A stretch of DNA of 64,000 bases, from positions 1 to 64,000 of the forward strand of contig NZ_FOAN01000012.1 of assembly GCF_900109525.1 (NCBI RefSeq), read 5' to 3'. Positions within the stretch are counted from its first letter, which is position 1; each line of letters opens with the position of its first letter. The position numbers were made by a program, and so were the translations under genes. Source of the stretch: Allobosea lupini. GTDB lineage: Bacteria > Pseudomonadota > Alphaproteobacteria > Rhizobiales > Beijerinckiaceae. This document shows positions 45,328-53,979 of this stretch, piece after piece. The notes below the pieces were generated by a model. It saw nothing but the letters and a program-made list of their open reading frames with translations, did no database searches and had not been told where the DNA came from.

Positions 45328-48300
45328 TCAAAAGGCCTCAGCCGGCGCCACACCGCCGGCCGCCGGCGCATGGCTGGCCGCGATGCGCTCCAGCGGCTTG
45401 CGCCCGAAGGCGAGGAAGAGAAGTGGTGTCAGCACCGTGTCGATCAGGGTCGCCGAGATCAGGCCGCCGAAGATGGTCACGGCGACCGGGTGCAGGATCT
45501 CGCGGCCGGGCTCGTCGGCGCCGTAGAGCAGCGGGATCAGTGCAAGCCCCGCCGACAGCGCCGTCATCAACACCGGCGTCAGGCGCTCGAGGCTGCCGCG
45601 GATGACGAGGTTGCGCCCGAAGCGCTCGCCCTCGTAGAGCACGAGGTTGATGTAGTGCGAGACCTTGAGGATGCCGTTTCGGGCCGAGATGCCGGCGAGC
45701 GTAATGAAACCGACCATCGACGCCACCGAAAGCGGTTGCCCGGCGATATGCAGGGCAACAACGCTGCCAATCAGCGCGAGCGGTATGTTGCCCATGATGA
45801 TCAGCGCCAGCACCGCCGACTGGTAGCGCGTGAACAGCACCACGAAGATCAGCGCCAGCGACACCAGGCTGAGCAGCCCGATCCGCAGCGTTGCCTCCTC
45901 CTGCGCCTGAAACGTGCCCTCCATGCGGGTGACATAGCCCTGCGGCAGCGGCGTTTCGGCGACGATCCGGCGGATGTCGGCGACGATCGCCGCCATGTCG
46001 CGCCTTCCGTCGCCATTGCCGTAGACCGCGATACGGCGCTGCCCGTTCTCGCGCTGGATCTGGTTGGGGCCGTCGGTTTCGATGACCGAGGCGATCAGGC
46101 GCAAGGGTATGTGACCGCCAGGCGTCGCAATCAGCAGGTCCTCGAGCCCGGTCGTCGAGCGGTCCTGGTCCGACAGCCGCAGCACGACGTCGTAGCGGCG
46201 GTTGCCGTCGACGATCTGGGAGACGGTGCGGCCGTTAGAGAGCGTCTCCAGCGCCTGCGTGATGCTGGCTGGCGTCAGCCCGTAGAGCGCTGCCTTCTCG
46301 TGGTCGACATCGATGCGCAATTGCGGAATGCGGACCTGCCGCTCGATCTGGAGGTCGACGAGCCCGGGGACGGAGGCAAGGCGCTCACGCAGCGTCTCCG
46401 CAAGGCTGCGGATCGTGTCGAGATCGTCGCCATAGACCTTGAGCGCGATCTGGGCGCGCACGCCTGAGAGCATGTGGTCGAGCCGGTGGCTGATCGGCTG
46501 GCCGATATTGACCGAAACCGGCAGGATGCTCAGCGCTGCGCGGATATCGGCATATACCGCTTCCTTCGACCGCTCCGAGCGATGCAGATCAATGTCGACC
46601 TCCGAGGAATGGACGCCCTCGGCGTGCTCGTCGAGCTCGGCGCGCCCCGTGCGGCGGCCGATCGACTTCACCTCCGGCACCTTGAGCGCGATCTGTTCGG
46701 CGATGAGGCCTAGGCGATGGCTCTCGGCCAACGAGATGCCCGGGTTGTATTGCAGCGAGACCACCAGCGTGCCCTCGTTGAATGGCGGCAGGAACGTCCG
46801 CGGCAGCAGCGTCGCGCCATAGACGGCCAGCGCCACGCCGATGCCGACGCATGTGACGATCAGAGCGCGGGTTTCGAAAGCCCAGCGCAGCAGTGCGGCA
46901 TTGCCTCGCTTTAGATGGCGGACGACGAATGAGTCGCGCTCGTGACCGCTCTTCGCGCCAGACAGGAGATAATACGCCATCACTGGCGTCAGCGTGATCG
47001 AGACGATCAGCGAGGCCAGGATCGAGACGATGTAGGCGATGCCGAGCGGCGCGAAGAGCCTCCCCTCGATGCCCGACAGAGTAAAGAGCGGGATGAAAAC
47101 GAGGATGATGATCGCGGTAGCATAGACGATGCCGGAACGGACCTCCTGTGAGGCCGCCGCGATGACCGGGAGCACGGGCCTGGGCGCGGCGCTTTCCCGG
47201 TTCTGCTTCAGCCGCCGCAGGATGTTCTCCACATCCACGACGGCATCGTCGACCAGTTCGCCGATCGCGATGGCGAGCCCGCCCAGAGTCATCGTGTTGA
47301 TGGTCATTCCGAAGGCCTGGAAGACCAGCACCGTCGTCAGGATCGAGACCGGGATCGCCGTCAGCGAGATCAGGGTTGCGCGGACATTCATCAGGAAGAG
47401 CAGCAGGATGAAGGCGACGACGCCTGCCGCCTCCAGCAGCACGCGCTCGACATTGGCGATCGAGGTCTCGATGAAGCTCGCCTGCCGGAACTGGACGTTG
47501 GTGGCCGAGATGCCGGCGGGCAACGTCTTCTGCAGTTCAGCCAGCGCCGCCTCGACCCTTCGCGTCAGCGCGACGGTGTCGGCTTCCGGCTGCTTCTGGA
47601 TGCCGATGATCACGGCCGGCTTGCCCTGATAGCCGGCGTCGCCGCGCTTGACGCGCGCGGCGAACTCGACTCGCGCGAGCTGGTGCAGCAGGATCGGCTG
47701 GCCGTTGCGCTTGATCACGGCGGTGTTGCGCAGATCCTCCAGCCGCTGCGTTAGCCCGACGTTGCGGATCAGGTATTCGCGCCCCTGCTGATCGATGAAG
47801 CCGCCACCGGTGTTAGTGCCGAAGCGGGTGATCGCCGCCTGGATCTGCTCATGCGTGACGTCCAGCGCCTGCATCGCTGCTATATCTGGCGTGATCCGGT
47901 ACTGGCGCACCTCGCCTCCCATCGGGATGACCTGCGAGACGCCGGCGATGTTCAGAATCTGCGGCCGGACGACAAAGTCGGCGATCTCGCGGACCTCCAT
48001 CGGCGAGGCCCGCTCGGCTGTCACCGCGACCAGCATAATCTCGCCCATGATCGAGGAGACCGGCCCCATCTGCGGGTTGACGCCGCGCGGCAGCTGCTCG
48101 CGCACCAGCGACAGCCGCTCCGCGACGAGCTGGCGCGACCGGTAGATGTCGGTCCCCCAGTCGAACTCGAAATAGGTGATCGAAAGGCCGACACCTGAGA
48201 CCGAGCGCACGCGCAGCACGCCGGGCATGCCGTTCATCGCCGTCTCGAGCGGATAGGTGACGAGCTGCTCGACCTCCTGCGGGGCGAGCCCCTCGGCCTC

Positions 48301-48453
48301 CGTCATCAAGGTGACGGTCGGGCGGTTCAGGTCAGGGAAGACATCGACGGGGACGCGCGGCAGGACGTAGCTGCCATAGGCTACAAGGACGAGCGCGGCA
48401 GCGATGACGAAGAGCCGGTTGCGCAGGCTGGCCGAGACGAGAAGGTTGAACAT
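45328..48453 (-). CDS. Heavy-metal efflux RND transporter (CusA/CzcA family)
   Basis: 1041 aa inner-membrane proton-driven pump, twelve predicted spans. Starts FNLLVSASLRNRLFVIAAAL, with VDVFPDLNRPTVTLMTEAEG, and the span-4 signature AIGELVDDAVVDVENILRRL. The signature differs from the DGAV form of Zn/Co/Cd pumps and the DAAI form of CusA Cu/Ag pumps and looks like the less-characterised HME3-type subgroup, so the metal is not decided by the pump sequence. GFITLAGISARNGILKVSHY near the C terminus is typical. Twelve bases separate it from the adaptor gene upstream. The operon promoter is CueR-like (see 50706-50736). Confidence 0.93.
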   Translation of the reverse strand: MFNLLVSASLRNRLFVIAAALVLVAYGSYVLPRVPVDVFPDLNRPTVTLMTEAEGLAPQEVEQLVTYPLETAMNGMPGVLRVRSVSGVGLSITYFEFDWGTDIYRSRQLVAERLSLVREQLPRGVNPQMGPVSSIMGEIMLVAVTAERASPMEVREIADFVVRPQILNIAGVSQVIPMGGEVRQYRITPDIAAMQALDVTHEQIQAAITRFGTNTGGGFIDQQGREYLIRNVGLTQRLEDLRNTAVIKRNGQPILLHQLARVEFAARVKRGDAGYQGKPAVIIGIQKQPEADTVALTRRVEAALAELQKTLPAGISATNVQFRQASFIETSIANVERVLLEAAGVVAFILLLFLMNVRATLISLTAIPVSILTTVLVFQAFGMTINTMTLGGLAIAIGELVDDAVVDVENILRRLKQNRESAAPRPVLPVIAAASQEVRSGIVYATAIIILVFIPLFTLSGIEGRLFAPLGIAYIVSILASLIVSITLTPVMAYYLLSGAKSGHERDSFVVRHLKRGNAALLRWAFETRALIVTCVGIGVALAVYGATLLPRTFLPPFNEGTLVVSLQYNPGISLAESHRLGLIAEQIALKVPEVKSIGRRTGRAELDEHAEGVHSSEVDIDLHRSERSKEAVYADIRAALSILPVSVNIGQPISHRLDHMLSGVRAQIALKVYGDDLDTIRSLAETLRERLASVPGLVDLQIERQVRIPQLRIDVDHEKAALYGLTPASITQALETLSNGRTVSQIVDGNRRYDVVLRLSDQDRSTTGLEDLLIATPGGHIPLRLIASVIETDGPNQIQRENGQRRIAVYGNGDGRRDMAAIVADIRRIVAETPLPQGYVTRMEGTFQAQEEATLRIGLLSLVSLALIFVVLFTRYQSAVLALIIMGNIPLALIGSVVALHIAGQPLSVASMVGFITLAGISARNGILKVSHYINLVLYEGERFGRNLVIRGSLERLTPVLMTALSAGLALIPLLYGADEPGREILHPVAVTIFGGLISATLIDTVLTPLLFLAFGRKPLERIAASHAPAAGGVAPAEAF

Positions 48454-48465
48454 CGCGCGCTCGCC

Positions 48466-50172
48466 TTAGCGAATCTGGTTGAGGTGCTCGGCGCCGCGCA
48501 CGACGATCCGTTCGCCCGGCGCGACGCCGGCCCGGATCACCAGCCTCGTCGCATCGAACGGTTCCGTGCGGACGGGCCGGGGCTCGAAGCGCTCGGGATC
48601 GGTATGGCGCCAGACCAGGGCCTCGCCATTGCCGCCGCGCACGACGGCGTCGCGTGGCAGGATGATGCCGCTGACGCTGGCGCCGTTGTGGGCCGTCACC
48701 CGCACGGGCTGGCCGATCGCGACGGTGGCGGGCGCATCCTCGACGGCGAAGTGCACCAGCGTCGCCTGCTGCTGCAGCGCCCGGCCGACGCCCCGGAAGA
48801 ACAGTTTGAGCGGCTTGCCACCGGGCAGCAGGGCCGAGGCGCCGTCGAGCTGCGAGAGATCGACATCGCCATAGGACAGGGCCTCGACCCACAGGCCTGC
48901 GGGATCGACGATCTGGAACAAAATGTCCTGCGAGCCGACGACCTGGCCCGCTACGACCCGAACCGCCGAGACCACGCCATCGAGCGGCGCGCGCAGCACT
49001 TCGGGCTCGATCCGGATGCGCCCGACGATCTCGCGCCGCCGCATGAGCCCAGCGAGTTCGATCTCGGCGTCCACGACCTGGCTTTGCGGCGCGATGGCGC
49101 GCTCCGCAAGGCTGCGCGAGCGCTTCAGTTTCGCCTCCACCATGGCGATCTGCTGCTCGATCTCGCCGACGCGCTCGGCAATGGTTGTGCGGTCGGCCTG
49201 CGGCACCGCCTGCTCGACGGAAGCAAGGACATCGCCGCGCCGGACGAGCTGCCCAAGCCTCGGCAGGCCGCTCTCGGGCGCGACGATGCGGCCGCCGGTG
49301 ATGCTCTGGACCTGTCCCGAGCGGTTAGGATCGGCGATGACGCGGCCGATCAACGCCACGGTCTTGCGCGCCTCCTCGGTCGTCGTGACTTGGGTGCGCA
49401 CGTCGAGCAACCTTTGCGTCGGCTTCGGCGCGAAGACCGAGCCGTCCGGGAGACGGCGGGGGGTGTCGCCGGCCGGCGGCGCGGCCTTCGCCGCCTCGCC
49501 ATGGTCGTGGCCCTCATGGGCGCTGGCTATGCCGATCCCGGCGATCAGCAGCAAGACCACGAGCCCGATCGTCGGGACGGCCGGCCGGGCGCTGCGCAGC
49601 CCAACCCCAAGCAGCAAGCCGAACGCCAGGGCCCCGCCACTGGCGAGATACAGCACCGGTAGCTGCTTTCCTGCTACGGGAAGGGTAGCCGCCTGCAGCT
49701 TTGGCCGTGCGGCACTAGCCGCATCCGAAGCCGATGCCGCTGGCGTTGCGGGACGCTCCAGCGTTCCGATCAGTAGGTCGTCGCCTTGCGGATGGGTGAT
49801 CGCAAAGACCAGTTCCAGCGGACCCGTCCCGACCAACTGATCCGACGATACGAGGTAGGTCATGTCCGGGGTCGGTGTCGCCGCGACCTCCGCCCCGGTG
49901 CCGATCGTGACGACGACGCCGGCGTCGGTGACGGGGGCGTTGCCGGCATAGCGGTCCAGGAACAGCGTCAGCCGGCCCCCGCGCAGGATGCCAACGAGCT
50001 CATAGGCGTCGGAATGCAGCGCCACCCGCGGCGAGTCTGCCGTCGCAACAGTCGCGGGCGGGGCGCCATGGTCGTGGTCCTCATGGGCCGCGAGCGGGGC
50101 TGCGGACAGGATGAAAGCCAGCGACAAAGGCGCGACGAGGCAGTGTGCGAGGCTGCGGACGAACGAAGACAT
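48466..50172 (-). CDS. RND periplasmic adaptor (CusB-like) with extra N-terminal domain
   Basis: 568 aa, longer than the usual 380-420. Residues 1-30 are a signal peptide, followed by His/Asp (HEDHDHGAPP) and a beta-rich domain to about residue 150. A membrane region of two short spans (about 170-215, including VPTIGLVVLLLIAGIGIASA) leads to a second HEGHDHGEA stretch, then the standard adaptor: VALIGRVIADPNRSGQVQSI, coiled coil RVGEIEQQIAMVEAKLKRSR, lipoyl/barrel LRAPLDGVVSAVRVVAGQVV and the C-terminal GERIVVRGAEHLNQIR. The two His-rich patches could bind metal. No outer-membrane channel gene (cusC type) is in the operon. Confidence 0.88.
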   Translation of the reverse strand: MSSFVRSLAHCLVAPLSLAFILSAAPLAAHEDHDHGAPPATVATADSPRVALHSDAYELVGILRGGRLTLFLDRYAGNAPVTDAGVVVTIGTGAEVAATPTPDMTYLVSSDQLVGTGPLELVFAITHPQGDDLLIGTLERPATPAASASDAASAARPKLQAATLPVAGKQLPVLYLASGGALAFGLLLGVGLRSARPAVPTIGLVVLLLIAGIGIASAHEGHDHGEAAKAAPPAGDTPRRLPDGSVFAPKPTQRLLDVRTQVTTTEEARKTVALIGRVIADPNRSGQVQSITGGRIVAPESGLPRLGQLVRRGDVLASVEQAVPQADRTTIAERVGEIEQQIAMVEAKLKRSRSLAERAIAPQSQVVDAEIELAGLMRRREIVGRIRIEPEVLRAPLDGVVSAVRVVAGQVVGSQDILFQIVDPAGLWVEALSYGDVDLSQLDGASALLPGGKPLKLFFRGVGRALQQQATLVHFAVEDAPATVAIGQPVRVTAHNGASVSGIILPRDAVVRGGNGEALVWRHTDPERFEPRPVRTEPFDATRLVIRAGVAPGERIVVRGAEHLNQIR

Positions 50173-50234
50173 GAAACGAACCCATCAACACCGGCATGAA
50201 TGTCCCGGCGGCGCGGCGGAAAGCCGGCCGTCGA

Positions 50235-50678
50235 TCAGGCGATGTCGGAGGTTCGTGGCGGCCTGGCAGGCAGATTAGGAGTGCCCGAATGTGGATGCGT
50301 CTCTGGCGGCAAGTAGCGCCGGAACCGATGAGAGCTTCGCACGGGCAGTGAGGTCGCGCTCAGCTCGATGGCCGCGACCGCGCACATCGTGCCGCAGCAG
50401 ACTCGCCCCCTAACTCCACTGTGCTGCGAGCTGTCCACCGGAGTGGACACATCCGGCTGGACCTTCCGGCAGACGCTTACCTCATCGATCGCCAGCGAGG
50501 CGACTACAGGCAGTTCAGCCACAGCTCGGTTTGAGTTCGATGTTGTTGGGAAAGCAAGCTTGGAGGATGCCCCATGCCCGGGATGCGCAGAGGCCGGCAT
50601 TGCCCACACGAACGCCAGCAAAGCGGCCAGCGCGGCCGCCTGCAGAGTCCGGGTCAATGCATCGAACAACCTCACGTC
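50235..50678 (-). CDS. Exported protein heading the metal-efflux operon
   Basis: 147 aa from a GTG at 50678. The frame is open to 50723, but those codons lie inside the operator, so the GTG is the sensible start. Signal peptide (residues about 5-30, ending ASA) then HPGHGASSKLAFP at the mature N terminus. The mature part has several Cys (VSVCRKV, VCCGTMCAVAAIEL) and a Pro/Arg-rich tail. Proteins with this AHPGHG start and VCCG(T)MC-like motif recur at the head of metal-efflux operons; function unknown. First gene downstream of the CueR-like promoter. Confidence 0.65.
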   Translation of the reverse strand, partial: DVRLFDALTRTLQAAALAALLAFVWAMPASAHPGHGASSKLAFPTTSNSNRAVAELPVVASLAIDEVSVCRKVQPDVSTPVDSSQHSGVRGRVCCGTMCAVAAIELSATSLPVRSSHRFRRYLPPETHPHSGTPNLPARPPRTSDIA

Positions 50679-50705
50679 GTTCAGCCATTTCGTTGTGATG
50701 GCACC

Positions 50706-50736
50706 TGAGATGAACCTTCCCAAGTGGGAAGGTCAA
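50706..50736 (-). promoter_or_regulatory. CueR/MerR-type operator-promoter of the metal-efflux operon
   Basis: A perfect inverted repeat, ACCTTCCC (50714-50721) and GGGAAGGT (50726-50733) around 4 bases, equals the CueR-type operator core. On the minus strand it overlaps a TTGACC -35 element (50736-50731); about 19 bases further is a weak -10 (ATCTCA). The long spacer and dyad position are diagnostic of MerR-family control. The transcript would start about 20 bases before the GTG at 50678. No MerR-family gene is in the window. Confidence 0.8.
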
Positions 50737-51384
50737 GCTATCACTGATATCAGGCGATTGGCGACCGACGCTCTCGCCATGAAAGGCTGACGGTACCAGC
50801 AATCGCGCTTCCCGCGGGGATTCTCATAGCTTGACCCGATATCCAACATCCGCGCTCAATGCTCACATCCCATCGCTGCTCGCGGGCAATCAGCGCGACG
50901 GCGGTCGGCCGCGCTGCTGCCGTTACAGGTCCGTCTGCCTGGATTAATGTCGCCAGTCTTGAGGCGCGCGTTGCGATGAGCGCAGTCGACAGTTTGCAAG
51001 ATGCGGTTCGACCTAAGCAATTCTGAGATGAACGCAAAATTTATATGAAATTTCAACGTTATCTCGCGCAGTATCCGAGCGATGTTTTCTGCAATGTGCG
51101 GCGACATCATCGTTGGCGCCAGACTCCAATTGGAAATGTGCGCCAGCATGTTGCCCCGGCGGGCTCAAACTGCTGCTGAGGTGGCTTCACACGCTGCTGC
51201 GAGAGCAGCTTTCAGCCCCGCTGGGGCTTCCTTTCATCGGGAAGAACCGTCTGGCCCAAGCCGCCGCTCGCAAAATGCCTCACCAATAATGTGGTCGCCG
51301 CACCGTCGGCATGATTAACCGCAGCGGCAGCAATGTCGGGTCAGCTTTTGCCTAATCATAACCATTTGATGCTGAGCTAGTGCC
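50737..51384. other. Gap between the efflux operon and the GAF-PilZ gene
   Basis: About 650 bases, moderately AT-rich around 50980-51080, without a supported gene, EcfG-type motif or T-tailed hairpin. Confidence 0.45.
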
Positions 51385-52191
51385 GTGCAGATAATATTCC
51401 CTCTTCCGAACTCCGGATCCGCCGCCGCGCGTGAGCAAGCGCGTCTCGACGCGCTTGCTCGTTATAAGGTGCTCGACACCGCCGCAGAGGAATCGTTAGA
51501 TCGGCTGACCCGGCTAGTGAAGACCATCTTCAGCGTCTCGATCTCGACTGTCACCTTCCTTGATGGGCACCGGCAGTGGTTCAAATCTAAGCAGGGCATG
51601 ACAGTCTGTGAAACCGGTCGGGAACCGGCGTTCTGCAACCTCACAATCCAGCACCCGGCAAGCCTGATCATCCAGGATGCCGCATCGGACGAGCGCTTCG
51701 CAGATAACCCGTTCGTCATTGGCCCGCCCCATGTGCGGTTCTATGCCGGTTTCCCACTGCGCTCACCGGATGGCCATGCGATCGGCACATTATGTGCAAT
51801 CGATCCGCAGCCGAGGCGGTTCAGCCAGCAAGACGACGAGATGCTGTCCCTTTTGGGCTCGCTGGCAATGGATTTGCTCGAACTCAGGAAACGAGCTTTA
51901 ACGAACGAGACCGCGTTTGACGCCGGTAATGTCTCCTTCCCTTCTCCTGCTGAGGACTTCATTCGCGGTCGCAGCGTTCTGAAGGCGGGTCGCGTCGTTT
52001 TCAACAACAGCCGGACGACGATCAGTTGCACGGTCCGTCAGCTTTCACCTGAAAGTGCGGTCATCCATGTTCTTAGTACGGCGAAGATTCCCGACAGGCT
52101 CGTCCTCTTGATCGATACTGACGTCACATCCCGGCTCTGTACAGTTACAGCCAGAGCAGATCAGCACCTTGCGCTCTCGTTCGAAAGCTAA
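51385..52191 (+). CDS. GAF-PilZ domain protein
   Basis: 268 aa, GTG start. Residues about 15-165 are a GAF domain: ARLDALARYKVLDTAAEESL, then VTFLDGHRQWFKSKQGM, CETGREPAFCNLTIQHP and VRFYAGFPLRSPDGHAIGTL (the usual sensory GAF pattern in which a Cys/His-rich loop may bind a ligand). A short linker leads to a C-terminal PilZ-like beta barrel (GRVVFNNSRTTISCTVRQLS and SRLCTVTARADQHLALSFES). The canonical RxxxR c-di-GMP arginines are not clear, so binding is uncertain. It has no partner gene on its strand. Confidence 0.8.
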   Translation: MQIIFPLPNSGSAAAREQARLDALARYKVLDTAAEESLDRLTRLVKTIFSVSISTVTFLDGHRQWFKSKQGMTVCETGREPAFCNLTIQHPASLIIQDAASDERFADNPFVIGPPHVRFYAGFPLRSPDGHAIGTLCAIDPQPRRFSQQDDEMLSLLGSLAMDLLELRKRALTNETAFDAGNVSFPSPAEDFIRGRSVLKAGRVVFNNSRTTISCTVRQLSPESAVIHVLSTAKIPDRLVLLIDTDVTSRLCTVTARADQHLALSFES

Positions 52192-52338
52192 TTTAGCTCA
52201 ATTTCAAAGCACCTAGGCAATATTGCCCTTTGCGCCATAAGCTCACCTTGAGCTCTGACCCAATAGTCGACGTTAATAGCGGCGGTGTCGGGGTTTGCCC
52301 ATCCAGGGCGGGTGACAAAGCCGCCCGACCACGACCGG

Positions 52339-52460
52339 TCAATTCGTCGCGTTCTTGCTGAGTCCGTTGCAAATCTCTGCGATCTCGCGCTTCCGATCCT
52401 TGATGATCTGCGCGGCGAGAGCCGTCGTCGTCTCGTTTTTGGCATGAGCTAGCGCGATCG
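52339..52460 (-). pseudogene. 3' fragment of a DUF305 gene
   Basis: Forty codons reading LAHAKNETTTALAAQIIKDR and ending REIAEICNGLSKNATN-stop align directly with the last part of the intact DUF305 protein at 44454-44909 (LAHAKDETTKALAVQIIKDQ). The rest of the gene is missing; the break falls exactly where a BigR-like fragment on the other strand begins. Confidence 0.8.
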
Positions 52461-52691
52461 GTCGGCCAGATTGAGAACGAGCTCGGCATCCACCAGCCGA
52501 CGCTCTCGCAGCAACTCACCGTGCTGCGCGAGGCCGGTATCGTCGAGACCCGACGCGAAGCCAAGCAGATCTTCTATCGCCTGATAGAGCAGAAGGTTCC
52601 CCATCACGTGGCGGCACTGCACGCCATATTCTGCGCAGAGTACCCCACGCCATGCCCCATTTTGGCCTTCGCTCCTCGGAGGCAATGCTGA
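52461..52691 (+). pseudogene. 5'-truncated ArsR-family regulator (BigR-like)
   Basis: Frame reading VGQIENELGIHQPTLSQQLT then VLREAGIVETRREAKQIFYR: the recognition helix and wing of an ArsR/SmtB repressor of the BigR type, followed by LIEQKVPHHVAALHAIFCAE. The first half, including the N-terminal helices and one redox Cys, is absent; there is no start codon. BigR controls a YeeE/TauE sulphur-handling operon, and remnants of that operon follow directly. Confidence 0.78.
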
Positions 52692-53036
52692 TTGGCCTCT
52701 CGGCGTCCCTGCTCCTGCTCCTCAACGGCCGCGTCGCCGGCATCAGGGGTATTCTCGGCAGGCTGGCGCACGGCACGCAACTGCCTGCCAACGCCGCCTT
52801 CGTCATCGGGTTGATCCTCGGCCCGCTGGCCGGCCGTGACCATCACGACGTCGCTCCCGGTCATCACACGGGCCGGGCTGCTCGTGGGCTTTGGCACACG
52901 CATGGCGTCAGGATGCACCAGCGGCCACGGCATCGTCGGTCTTGCCCGGCTGTCGCCGCGCTCGATCGCGGCTGTGGTCACCTTCCTTAGCGCAGGGATC
53001 ATAACCGTCACGCTAATGAGGCTCGTCTCGCCATGA
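52652..53036 (+). pseudogene. Frameshifted YeeE/YedE-family membrane protein gene
   Basis: First part in one frame: LIGLSASLLLLLNGRVAGIR and GILGRLAHGTQLPANAAFVI to LILGPLAGR. From about 52836 the family sequence continues in another frame: TSLPVITRAGLLVGFGTRMA then SGCTSGHGIVGLARLSPRSI to the stop at 53036. The conserved GCTSGHG Cys motif is intact. A single frameshift near 52830 separates the halves; sequencing error or true inactivation cannot be told apart here, but the truncated regulator next to it supports decay. Confidence 0.75.
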
Positions 53037-53425
53037 AGCGATGGATGCAAATCCTGACCGCGCTTGCCTTGGGCGCCATCTTCGGCCTCGGCCTGTCGCT
53101 GTCTGGCATGCTTGATCCCATGCTCGTGCGCGGCTTCCTTGATGTCACCGGCACGTGGGACCCGAGCCTGGCTTTCGTGCTCGGCGGGGCCGTCCTCATT
53201 GCCTCTGCCGGGATGGTCGTGCGCCGGCGGCTCCGGCGGCCGGCGTTCGACGACGCCTTCCACCTGCCGGCAATCACGCCCATCGACACCCGCCTGGTTC
53301 TGGGCTCTGCTATCTTCGGGATCGGCTGGGGCATGGCAGGTCTTTGCCCCGGCCCGGCCCTGGCCTCGCTCTCGCTGGGGCTCGCCCCGGTCGCGATCTT
53401 CGACATTGCGATGCTCGTGGCATGA
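53033..53425 (+). CDS. YeeE/YedE-family (DUF6691) membrane protein
   Basis: 130 aa with about four membrane spans: LTALALGAIFGLGLSLSGML, the motif DPMLVRGFLDVTGTWDPSLA, and the second-half motif GWGMAGLCPGPALASLSLG with the conserved Cys used for thiosulphate/sulphur-group transport in this family. It overlaps the end of the preceding broken half-transporter by 4 bases, as in intact operons, where the two half proteins work together. It is full length, but without its partner its function may be lost. Confidence 0.85.
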   Translation: MKRWMQILTALALGAIFGLGLSLSGMLDPMLVRGFLDVTGTWDPSLAFVLGGAVLIASAGMVVRRRLRRPAFDDAFHLPAITPIDTRLVLGSAIFGIGWGMAGLCPGPALASLSLGLAPVAIFDIAMLVA

Positions 53426-53483
53426 CGGTTCATGACCGATCTATCGCAGGCCGAGCCTTCGCGCCACGCATCGGAACGACGCC

Positions 53484-53560
53484 GTGACGGCGCAGATCCC
53501 TATCTCGATAGGCTCGGGAAGCCTTGTTGGCTTCATGCTTGGCCTCGCGGTGACAGCAGC
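53484..53560 (+). pseudogene. Possible 5' fragment of a TauE/SafE exporter gene
   Basis: A GTG-started frame reads MTAQIPISIGSGSLVGFMLG L and then loses resemblance. TauE/SafE exporters in BigR operons begin with a very similar SLVGFxLGL segment, and this is the expected position for that gene. Only about 25 codons remain before unrelated sequence leading to hipB. The match is short. Confidence 0.4.
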
Positions 53561-53643
53561 AGCTCCATGCTTTCGATCAGGCTGGTGGCGGATTGTAATC
53601 TTCGTGCTACATATCTGGCCAATCTGCAGTGCGAAGGTAGCAA

Positions 53644-53979
53644 ATGCCTACTCCACATATCCCTCCAGCGGCCGTGCGCCGCACCCTGCGGAAGCTCGGC
53701 GCGGATATCCACGACGCCCGCCGCCGCCGCAAGCTGCCTATGGCGGTCGTGGCGGAGCGTGCTTTCACATCGCGCTCGACCCTCCAGAGGGTCGAGGCCG
53801 GCGATGCCAATGTGAGCATCGGCATCTATGCCGGCGTCCTCCAGGCCCTCAGTTTACTCGAAGCGCTGGGCCAAATCGCCGATATCAGCAATGACAGCGT
53901 CGGACAGGCGCTGGCTAGTGCCGATCTGCCCAAACACGTTCATCTCAAGCGGCCAACCGGATCGTCCCGCGATGGCTAA
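53644..53979 (+). CDS. hipB: HipB-like antitoxin (XRE-family HTH)
   Basis: 111 aa. A helix-turn-helix domain spans about residues 10-75: VRRTLRKLGADIHDARRRRK, MAVVAERAFTSRSTLQRVEA (recognition helix) and GIYAGVLQALSLLEALGQIA. The C-terminal tail is short. It overlaps the hipA start by 8 bases, the usual antitoxin-toxin coupling. It should bind its own promoter and the kinase HipA, neutralising it; autoregulation is inferred from the family. Confidence 0.82.
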   Translation: MPTPHIPPAAVRRTLRKLGADIHDARRRRKLPMAVVAERAFTSRSTLQRVEAGDANVSIGIYAGVLQALSLLEALGQIADISNDSVGQALASADLPKHVHLKRPTGSSRDG

